Positions 55,373 through 64,000 of a stretch of 64,000 bases of DNA are shown here, one piece after another. The first letter of the stretch is position 1. Every line of letters begins with the position of its first letter. This stretch comes from Kitasatospora fiedleri (GTDB lineage: Bacteria > Actinomycetota > Actinomycetes > Streptomycetales > Streptomycetaceae), in NCBI RefSeq assembly GCF_948472415.1, contig NZ_OX419519.1, forward strand, positions 1,302,001 through 1,366,000, read 5' to 3'. The notes under the pieces were generated by a model. The model saw only the letters and a list, made by a program, of their open reading frames with translations, did no database searches and was not told where the DNA came from. The position numbers were made by a program, and so were the translations under genes.

Positions 55373-56645
55373 AGCTGCTTCTCCTTCAGGGTGGTGACGA
55401 GCGCCGCCAGGGCGACGGGGGTCTGCTCGCCGGACTCCATGTCCTTGAGCTGGACCACGCCCTCGGCGAGGTCCCGGTCGCCCGCGATCAGGGCGTAGCG
55501 CGCACCGACCGGTCGGCGGACTTCATGGCGTTCTTGATGCCCTTGACACCGAACGCGAGGTCGGTGGCCACCCCGGCGCGGCGCAGCTCGACCGCGGTGG
55601 CGAACAGGACGGTCTTCGCCTCCTCGCTGAGCGCGACGGCGTACACCTCGGTGCCGGCCGGCAGGTCGAGGGCGACGCCCTCGGCCTCCAGCGCCAGGAA
55701 GGTGCGGTCCACGCCGAGGGCCCAGCCGACCGAGGGCAGCGCCGGGCCGCCGATCATCTCGGACAGGCCGTCGTACCGGCCGCCGCCGCCGATCGCGGAC
55801 TGGGCGCCGAGGCCGTTGTGCACGAACTCGAAGGTGGTGCGGGTGTAGTAGTCCAGGCCGCGGACCAGCTTGGGGTCGTCGGTGAACGCGACGCCCGCGC
55901 GGGTGAGCAGGTCGCGGACCTTCTCGTCGTACTCCTTGCAGTCCTCGCAGAGGAAGTCCCGCAGCATCGGGGCGTCGGTGAGCTGGGCCTGCACCGCCTC
56001 GCGCTTGTCGTCCAGCACCCGCAGCGGGTTGATCTCCGCGCGGCGGCGGGTCTCCTCGTCCAGGTCGAGGCCGGACAGGAACGCGATCAGCGCGGCGCGG
56101 TAGACCGGGCGGCACTGCCTGTCGCCGAGGCTGTTGAGCAGCAGCGCGTAGTTCGACAGGCCGAGCGAGCGGAAGGCGTCGTCGGCCAGGATGATCAACT
56201 CGGCGTCCAGGGCCGGGTCCTCGGCGCCGATCGCCTCCGCGCCGACCTGCGAGAACTGCCGGTAGCGGCCCTTCTGCATCCGCTCGTAGCGGTAGTAGTT
56301 GCCGGAGTACCAGAGCTTGACCGGCAGGTTGCCCTGCTTGTGCAGGTTGGCCTGGAGGGCGGCGCGCAGCACCGAGGCGGTGCCCTCGGGGCGCAGCGCG
56401 AGCTCGTCGCCGCCCCGGGTGGTCAGGTTGTACATCTCCTTGGTGACGATGTCGGTGGACTCCCCGACACCGCGGGAGAAGAGCTTCACGTCCTCGAAGA
56501 CCGGGGTCTCGATGTAGCCGTACCCGGCCCGGCGGGCGGGGGCGGCGATCGCCTCGCGGATCGCCAGGAAGGTCGCCGAGGTGGGCGGCAGCAGGTCGTA
56601 GGTGCCCTTGGGGGCGGTGAAGGTGCTCAACTTCTCTTCCGTCAC
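55369..56645 (-). CDS. hisS: Histidyl-tRNA synthetase (one frameshift)
   Basis: About 425 residues after repair: [14 protein letters not shown], motif 1 region [20 protein letters not shown], motif 2 [39 protein letters not shown] and [15 protein letters not shown], then the anticodon domain. The last 43 codons are in a different frame: at about 55506 TCGGTGCG should read TCGGGTGCG ([15 protein letters not shown]). As the normally unique HisRS gene this is essential, so a sequencing error is by far the likeliest cause. Start: the GTG at 56643-56645 overlaps the upstream stop (GTGA); the TTG five codons later, with GGAAGAG before it, is an equal candidate. Confidence 0.93.
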
Positions 56646-57349
56646 ATTCCTCGTCGCGGGAAGGCCGGCGCGCCGAACGCACCGCCCGCCTGCTGGAGGT
56701 AGGGGTTGGTGGCGCGCTCTCGGCCGATGGTGGTCTGGGAGCCGTGGCCGGAGAGCACCACGGTCGCGTCGTCGAGGGGCAGGCACACCCGGGCCAGCGA
56801 GCGCATGATCGCCGCGCTGTCTCCGCCCGGGAGGTCGGTGCGCCCGATGGAGCCGGCGAACAGCAGGTCGCCCGAGAAGAGCACCGGCGGGACGTCCGGT
56901 GCGGCGGGTGTCCTGAACGTCACCGACCCCCCGGTATGGCCGGGGGCGTGGTCGACGGTGAGGTGGAGCCCGGCGAGTTCCAGCACGGCGCCGTCGGTCA
57001 ACTCCCGGACGTCGTCCGGCTCGCCGACGGTGATCGAGCCCATCAGCTGCTGCCCGAGCGAGCGCCCTAGCGCCTTCTCCGGGTCCGCCAGCATGTAGCG
57101 GTCCGCGGGGTGGACCCAGGCCGGTACGCCCTGCGCGCCGCAGACCGGGACCACCGAGGCGACGTGGTCGATGTGTCCGTGGGTGAGCAGCACCGCGACC
57201 GGCTTGAGCCGGTGCTCGCGGATCAACTCCTCGACGCCGTCGGCCGCTTCGTGGCCCGGGTCGACGATCACGCACTCCTCGCCGGCGGCGGGTGCGACCA
57301 GGTAGCAGTTGGTGCCCCAGGCCCCGGCGGGGAATCCGGCGACGAACAC
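56642..57349 (-). CDS. MBL-fold metallohydrolase (glyoxalase II-like)
   Basis: 235 residues with the metallo-beta-lactamase metal-site motif [45 protein letters not shown] and VLSGHG. The GRTD motif and length match the small hydroxyacylglutathione hydrolase-like proteins encoded before hisS in actinomycetes; actinomycetes lack glutathione, so the true thiol or other ester substrate is unknown. Its stop overlaps the hisS start. Confidence 0.92.
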   Translation of the reverse strand: MFVAGFPAGAWGTNCYLVAPAAGEECVIVDPGHEAADGVEELIREHRLKPVAVLLTHGHIDHVASVVPVCGAQGVPAWVHPADRYMLADPEKALGRSLGQQLMGSITVGEPDDVRELTDGAVLELAGLHLTVDHAPGHTGGSVTFRTPAAPDVPPVLFSGDLLFAGSIGRTDLPGGDSAAIMRSLARVCLPLDDATVVLSGHGSQTTIGRERATNPYLQQAGGAFGAPAFPRRGM

Positions 57350-57572
57350 GCGAGTCCTTCGTTCATGCGGTGGCGGTCTGCTTTTCCCCCGCAGCCTACC
57401 GGCGGCACCGGGCCGCGGGCGAACCGGTTGTCCGGTGCGTTCAGGGCTTTCTCATCTCGCGCTGATCCCGTCCTGACGCGCGGGGTCCTTACACTGGGCC
57501 GCCGACGGGTGCGATGATCCGTGCACGCCAGCTCGAAGTCCCCCCACTACAACATCCCAGGAGACACGTCCG

Positions 57573-58325
57573 GTGGTCAGCAGCGAACAGCGGCGACGGC
57601 AGCTCGCCCGTGAGAAGTACGAGCGCCAGATGCAGGCGCGCGCCGAGGCGTCCGCCAAGCGCAGGAAGCGCAGCGCGATCGTCGCCGGGGTGCTGGCCGT
57701 CGTGGTGATCGGCGGCGTCTCCGCCGTCGCCACCGAGGCGTTCGACTCGGACGGGAAGAAGGACGACAAGGCCGCCTCCGCCGCGCCGTCCCCGTCCGCC
57801 AGCGGCAAGCAGTGGGCCACCGAGCCCGCGATGTCGATCGACACCGCCGCCGCGTACACCGCGACGATGGACACCTCGGCCGGCAAGGTCACCTTCAGCC
57901 TGGACGCGGCGAAGGCCCCGCACACCGTCAACTCCTTCGTCTTCCTGGCCGGTCAGCAGTTCTGGGACGGCACCAAGTGCCACCGCCTGACCACGGAGGG
58001 CATCTACGTCCTGCAGTGCGGCGACCCGACCGGCACCGGAACGGGCGGCCCGGGCTACCAGTTCGCGGACGAGAACCTCACCGGCGCGACCTACCCGGCG
58101 GGCACCGTCGCGATGGCCAACTCCGGCGCGAACACCAACGGCAGCCAGTTCTTCCTGGTCTACAAGGACACCCAACTGCCGCCCAGCTACACCCCGTTCG
58201 GCAAGATCACCGGCGGCCTGGACGTGCTGCAGAAGATCGCCGACGCCGGTGTCCAGGGCGGCGGCGGCGACGGCGCGCCCGCCACTCCGGTCAACGTCAC
58301 CAGCATCACCGCCGCGAAGGGCTGA
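57573..58325 (+). CDS. Membrane-anchored cyclophilin-type peptidyl-prolyl isomerase
   Basis: 250 residues: a basic cytoplasmic start (EQRRRQLAREKYERQMQARA), one membrane helix (AIVAGVLAVVVIGGVSAVA, about 35-54), a linker, then a cyclophilin domain from about residue 90 (NSFVFLAGQQFWDGTKCHRL, NTNGSQFFLVY). Some canonical active-site residues are replaced, as is usual in this actinobacterial group, so catalytic strength is uncertain. GTG start at 57573 with AGGAG upstream. Divergent from the MBL/hisS/aspS operon. Confidence 0.93.
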   Translation: MVSSEQRRRQLAREKYERQMQARAEASAKRRKRSAIVAGVLAVVVIGGVSAVATEAFDSDGKKDDKAASAAPSPSASGKQWATEPAMSIDTAAAYTATMDTSAGKVTFSLDAAKAPHTVNSFVFLAGQQFWDGTKCHRLTTEGIYVLQCGDPTGTGTGGPGYQFADENLTGATYPAGTVAMANSGANTNGSQFFLVYKDTQLPPSYTPFGKITGGLDVLQKIADAGVQGGGGDGAPATPVNVTSITAAKG

Positions 58326-58339
58326 CCCGCCGCGAAAAT

Positions 58340-58377
58340 CGACCGGCGCCGGATGCGGACAGCACCGGCGCTGGTCG
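58340..58377 (+). terminator. Hairpin after the cyclophilin gene
   Basis: A 13- to 14-bp stem with two mismatches (CGACCGGCGCCGG with CCGGCGCTGGTCG), 15 bp past the stop codon. Confidence 0.65.
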
Positions 58378-58533
58378 CCTATGTTGCTGTTGTATAGGGT
58401 GCCCAGACCGTCGGCCGTCACCCTCGGCGCGAGAACAACGGCGGCTCGGGACGGCGGGCTCCATCGGTCCGCCGCACATCAACTGTGGACGACGCTCCCG
58501 CCCGTGGGCGTGGCGTCATGTGGAGGAGGCGCT

Positions 58534-59763
58534 GTGAGCAGCGACCCGTGGGGCCGTGTCGACGAGCAGGGGAACGTCTACGTGAGGACGGCCGACGGCG
58601 AACGCCAGGTCGGCTCCTGGCAGGCCGGCTCCCCCGAGGAGGCCCTCGCCTACTTCGAGCGCAAGTTCCAGGGCCTGGAGGCGGAGACCGCCCTCCTGGA
58701 GCACCGGGTGCGCAAGACCGACCTGGCCGCCAAGGAGGCGCAGGCCGCGCTGGAGCACCTGCGCGCCCAGGTCGCCGAGGCGCACGCGGTCGGCGACCTG
58801 GCCGGGCTCGCCGCCCGCCTGGACACCCTGGCCGGCGAGATCGAGACCCGGCAGAGCGAGCGCAAGGCCGCCCGGGCCAAGGCCCAGGAGGAGACCCGCG
58901 CCGCCAAGGAGGCGCTGGTCGCCGAGGCCGAGCAGCTCGCCGAGTCCGAGCAGTGGCGGGAGGCCGGGGACCGGCTGCGCGCCCTGGTCGACAACTGGAA
59001 GGCGCTGCCGCGGCTGGACCGCAAGAGCGACGACGAGCTGTGGCACCGCTTCTCGCACGCCCGCTCGGTCTTCTCCAAGCACCGCAAGGCGCACTTCGCG
59101 GCGCTCGACTCGGAGCGCGAGTCGGCCCGTTCGGTCAAGGAGAAGCTGGTCGCCGAGGCCGAGGCGCTGTCCGGCTCCACCGAGTGGGGCCCGACCGCCG
59201 CCGCCTACCGCGACCTGATGACCCAGTGGAAGGCCGCCGGCCGCGCCCAGCGGGACGCGGAGGAGGAGCTGTGGGCCCGCTTCCGCGGCGCCCAGGACGT
59301 CTTCTTCCAGGCCCGGTCCGCCGCGTTCTCCGAGCGCGACGCCGAGCAGGGCGAGAACCAGAAGGCCAAGGAGGCGCTGCTGGTCGAGGCCGAGGCGATC
59401 CTGCCGATCACCGACCTGAAGGCCGCCAAGGCCGCGCTGCGCGACGTCTCCGAGCGCTGGGAGGCGATCGGCCACGTCCCGCGCGACGCCCGCCCGAAGC
59501 TGGACGGCCGGCTGAGCGCGGTGGAGCGCGCCGTCCGCGAGGCCGAGGAGGCCGAGTGGCAGCGCTCCAACCCGGAGGCCCGGGCCCGCGCCACCGGCAT
59601 GACCGCCCTGCTCCAAGCCGCCGTCGACAAGCTCCGCGCCGACCTGGACAAGGCCCGCGCCGCGGGCAACACGTCCCGGGCCGCCAAGCTGGAGGCCGAG
59701 CTGGAGGGCCGCCAGGCGCTGCTCGACCAGGCCCAGAAGTCGCTCCAGGAGTTCACCTCCTGA
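58534..59763 (+). CDS. DUF349-repeat protein
   Basis: 409 residues, nearly all charged alpha helix: repeats built on the pattern W(K/R)(A/E) with TQWKAAGRAQRDAEEELWAR and VDNWKALPRLDRKSDDELWH and ERWEAIGHVPRDARPKLDG, about 75 residues apart. Such proteins form long coiled structures; the function is unknown. GTG start at 58534-58536 with GGAGGAGG upstream. It lies between the cyclophilin and lipoprotein genes, as in other streptomycetes near relA. Confidence 0.93.
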   Translation: MSSDPWGRVDEQGNVYVRTADGERQVGSWQAGSPEEALAYFERKFQGLEAETALLEHRVRKTDLAAKEAQAALEHLRAQVAEAHAVGDLAGLAARLDTLAGEIETRQSERKAARAKAQEETRAAKEALVAEAEQLAESEQWREAGDRLRALVDNWKALPRLDRKSDDELWHRFSHARSVFSKHRKAHFAALDSERESARSVKEKLVAEAEALSGSTEWGPTAAAYRDLMTQWKAAGRAQRDAEEELWARFRGAQDVFFQARSAAFSERDAEQGENQKAKEALLVEAEAILPITDLKAAKAALRDVSERWEAIGHVPRDARPKLDGRLSAVERAVREAEEAEWQRSNPEARARATGMTALLQAAVDKLRADLDKARAAGNTSRAAKLEAELEGRQALLDQAQKSLQEFTS

Positions 59764-59779
59764 CCCGGCACCGCCGAGA

Positions 59780-59808
59780 GGGCCCCGTCCGCGCCGGACG
59801 GGGGCCCT
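59780..59808 (+). terminator. Terminator after the DUF349 gene
   Basis: GGGCCCCGTCCG and CGGACGGGGGCCC form a stem around a CGC loop, 17 bp past the stop. The last bases are also the start of the 15-bp tandem array. Confidence 0.8.
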
Positions 59809-59877
59809 TCGCGTACGTGGCCTTCGCGTGCGTGGCCCTCACGTACGGGCCCTTCGCGTGCGGGCCCTTCGCGTGCG
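59803..59877. repeat. Five tandem 15-bp repeats
   Basis: Copies start at 59803, 59818, 59833, 59848 and 59863 and follow GGCCCTTCGCGTGCG with one to four changes each; the last two are identical. They seem to have grown from the tail of the adjacent terminator and end 3 bp before the lipoprotein stop codon. Minisatellite-like; likely variable between strains. Confidence 0.9.
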
Positions 59878-59880
59878 GGG

Positions 59881-60672
59881 TCACACCACCGAGGGCGTGG
59901 CGGCGGGCGACTCCAGCTGGTCCAGGTCCAGGCTCTGGTCGGGCCCGGGGGTGGCGCCGGGGACGGGGGTGCCGAACTCGCTGAACTCGACCTTCCCGGT
60001 GTCCTGCTCCAGCTCCAGCGGCACCGGCGCGCCGGTGGTGGCCACGTACAGGGTGCCGGTGCCGGAGCCGCCGCTCAGCGCGAGGGCGGGGCGGCCCTGC
60101 ACGGTGGCCGGTTCGCCCCGGGTCACGCCGCTCCCCGCGCTGCCGAGCCGGTCGGCCAGCGCGGTCAGGTCGCACAGCTCGGTGATCTCGGCGAAGTCCG
60201 GGTTGTCGCTGGTGGTCCGCAGGTAGCGGTCGCCGACCCGGTCGGACATCGCCGATCCGCCGTGGGTCTGCCAGAACTCCTGGTCGGGTCTCACCCACAG
60301 CTGCGGACCGGCCTTGACCACCTCGAAGCTGCCGACGCCGAGCTGGCCGAGCGTGCCGGTGCAGTCGCCGGCGGTGTTCAGCCGCAGGTCCACCCTGATC
60401 CGCGCGCCCCGGGTGCTCAGCGTGCCGGCCGTCCGGACGGTGCCCGCGTCCCGGAGGCCCTGCACCGCCCGCTGGAGGGCCTGGTCGGCCGGGAGCCCGG
60501 CCACCCCGTTGTCCCCGGGCGCGGAGGCCGCCGCCGCGCCGGCCGTCACCGCGCTGCCGGTGCCGCTCGCCGCCGGGCCGCCGGAGCCGCCCGAGCCGCT
60601 GCCGCAGCCGGCCACCAGCGCCGCGGCCGCCGCCGCGCCGACCGCCGTCGTCCTGAGCCGTATGCCGTGCAC
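59881..60672 (-). CDS. Putative lipoprotein (LppX/LprG-like pattern not certain)
   Basis: 263 residues with a lipoprotein signal: RLRTTAVGAAAAAALVAGC, cysteine at about 23, followed by a glycine/serine-rich linker. The mature domain (about 75-250) has no motif that I can name with confidence. VGSFEVVKAGPQLWVRPDQE and GDRYLRTTSDNPDFAEITEL recall actinobacterial lipid-binding LppX/LprAFG-type folds. GTG start at 60670-60672 with GGGAGG upstream. Exposed on the outer face of the membrane. Confidence 0.85.
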   Translation of the reverse strand: MHGIRLRTTAVGAAAAAALVAGCGSGSGGSGGPAASGTGSAVTAGAAAASAPGDNGVAGLPADQALQRAVQGLRDAGTVRTAGTLSTRGARIRVDLRLNTAGDCTGTLGQLGVGSFEVVKAGPQLWVRPDQEFWQTHGGSAMSDRVGDRYLRTTSDNPDFAEITELCDLTALADRLGSAGSGVTRGEPATVQGRPALALSGGSGTGTLYVATTGAPVPLELEQDTGKVEFSEFGTPVPGATPGPDQSLDLDQLESPAATPSVV

Positions 60673-60769
60673 GCTGCCTCCCGGAAAGCCGACCGCCCCC
60701 ACCCGGCCAGTGTCGGCGGGGCGGGGGCGGGCGGCGACCGGAGCGGCCGCGGGGCCGCCGGACCCGCGG

Positions 60770-63126
<2,357 letters not shown>

Positions 63127-63200
63127 TCCTACGTCGGATCAACCTTCATCGTACCGACAGTGCGCCCCCCTGCGGCGGCGCGCCCGCCTCGAACGGAGAA

Positions 63201-63230
63201 CCGCCCGGGAACGGTCGTGTTCCCGGGCGG
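63201..63230 (-). terminator. Terminator after apt
   Basis: A perfect 12-bp stem (CCGCCCGGGAAC) with a 6-base loop, 18 bp past the apt stop; it separates secF-apt from relA. Confidence 0.9.
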
Positions 63231-63248
63231 CCCTCGAACAGCGCGGTG

Positions 63249-63803
63249 TCACACCACGACGAGCGTCTCCAGCGGTGCGCCGTGCAGGTGCGCGGCGAGC
63301 TTCGCGCGCCCCGGCAGGAAGCCGAGCTCCATCAGCACCACCACGCCGACCAGTTCCGCCCCGGCCTCCTGGACCAGGTCGAGCGACGCGGCGATCGTCC
63401 CGCCGGTGGCCAGCACGTCGTCCACCACCAGCACCCGCTCGCCGGGCTCGAACGCGTCGCACTGCACCTCCAGCGTCGCCGACCCGTACTCCAGGTCGTA
63501 CGAGCGGGAGAACACCTCGCCGGGCAGCTTGCCCTTCTTGCGGATCGGGACGAACCCGAGGCCCGCGGCGAACGCGGCCGGCGCGGCGAGCACGAACCCC
63601 CGCGCCTCCAGCCCGACCACCTTGGTGGCGCCGAGCTCCTTCGCCCGTCCGGCCAGCGCCCGGGTCAGCACGCCGAACGCCTCGGCGTCGGCGAGCAGGG
63701 GGGCGATGTCCTTGAACAGGACACCCGGCTTCGGGTAGTCCTGCACGTCCCGGATCCGGCTGTTGAGCAGCTCGGACAGGACGGGGTCGGTGGTGGAGGT
63801 CAC
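63249..63803 (-). CDS. apt: Adenine phosphoribosyltransferase
   Basis: Salvages adenine to AMP with PRPP. 184 residues: RDVQDYPKPGVLFKDIAPLL, GLEARGFVLAAPAAFAAGLG, PIRKKGKLPGEVFSRSYDLE and the PRPP motif VLVVDDVLATGGTIAASLDL. The GTG start is 20 bp after the secF stop. Conserved position between secF and relA. Confidence 0.96.
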   Translation of the reverse strand: MTSTTDPVLSELLNSRIRDVQDYPKPGVLFKDIAPLLADAEAFGVLTRALAGRAKELGATKVVGLEARGFVLAAPAAFAAGLGFVPIRKKGKLPGEVFSRSYDLEYGSATLEVQCDAFEPGERVLVVDDVLATGGTIAASLDLVQEAGAELVGVVVLMELGFLPGRAKLAAHLHGAPLETLVVV

Positions 63804-63823
63804 GGGGGTTCCTTCGCGGAGGG

Positions 63824-64000
63824 TCAGCGCTTGCCGGACGGCCGGCCCTTGCCTCGGGCGCGGCCGGCCGGCTGGTTACGCTGTCCGACCATACCGGCCG
63901 GAACCTCGTCCCCGGTCACGTCCGCACTGTCGGGGTCCTCACCCCGGGCCTCGGCCTCGGCCGCGGCCTTGGCCTCCGAGGCGCGCCGCTGGGCGACCCG
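63824..64000 (-). CDS. secF: Protein translocase SecF, C-terminal end only
   Basis: The last 58 codons of a protein entering from the right edge: RVAQRRASEAKAAAEAEARG to GRARGKGRPSGKR. No membrane segment remains, so the call rests on position: secD-secF-apt-relA is the standard streptomycete order, and SecF ends in a charged cytoplasmic tail of this kind. Confidence 0.75.
   Translation of the reverse strand, partial: RVAQRRASEAKAAAEAEARGEDPDSADVTGDEVPAGMVGQRNQPAGRARGKGRPSGKR

Overview
The window is a very GC-rich (visibly over 70%) actinomycete chromosome segment. The gene content and order point to a Streptomycetaceae chromosome (Streptomyces or Kitasatospora): the developmental regulator BldD next to nusB-efp, actinobacterial IHF (mihF) inside a pyr-gmk-rpoZ-coaBC-metK block, aroQ-aroB-aroK-aroC-aroE followed by mltG-ruvX-alaS, and secF-apt-relA. 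GTG and TTG starts are common and hairpin terminators mostly lack a U-tract. I saw no rRNA, tRNA, CRISPR array or prophage module.

Layout. (1) 1-13146, all minus: pyrR, a broken pyrB, pyrC, a membrane protein, carA, carB, pyrD, pyrF, mihF, gmk, rpoZ, coaBC and the 5' part of metK. This is UMP synthesis followed by nucleotide and cofactor housekeeping; a PyrR-binding leader precedes pyrR. (2) 13295-18159: bldD with its own BldD-box promoter, an unrecognised protein, a thioesterase, nusB-efp and an Xaa-Pro peptidase. (3) 18257-32230, accessory: cysteine-free ribosomal proteins L33 and L31, a cupin/HTH regulator divergent from an EamA exporter, a nickel/cobalt permease under a cobalamin riboswitch, an HxD-type oxygenase-like protein, a large DUF4011-helicase-nuclease gene flanked by 28-bp direct repeats that copy the 3' end of nei, nei itself, a TetR/SDR pair, a 94-bp tandem array and a P-loop ATPase. 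(4) 32304-45490, minus: shikimate cluster, GNAT, ABC ATPase, two MltG paralogues, ruvX, alaS and two small envelope-type proteins. (5) 45716-64000: an NB-ARC-type ATPase, rpsD, rarA, a YciO-type protein, ppk2, a LysR, a GNAT, aspS, hisS, an MBL hydrolase, a cyclophilin, a DUF349 protein, a lipoprotein, bifunctional relA, apt and the end of secF.

Two matters of sequence integrity affect how the window is read. First, pyrB is reduced to a 39-codon in-frame scar that keeps the family's first residues and a stop codon overlapping pyrC, so aspartate carbamoyltransferase is missing from an otherwise complete operon. Second, I count 13 apparent single-base deletions, almost all in or beside G/C runs. 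They break ten genes, including hisS, nusB, relA and the helicase, and each is repaired by adding one G or C. Loss of hisS should be lethal, so most of these are probably sequencing errors; the genes are annotated here as intact genes with a marked frameshift. The pyrB scar is not that kind of error.

The best candidate for something biologically new is the 5.8-kb unit at 22628-28487. It is a one-gene insertion carrying a DUF4011-SF1 helicase-Vsr/DUF559-like nuclease with an added GreA/GreB-like C-terminus, sits exactly at the nei stop codon between att-like repeats, and has no recombinase of its own.
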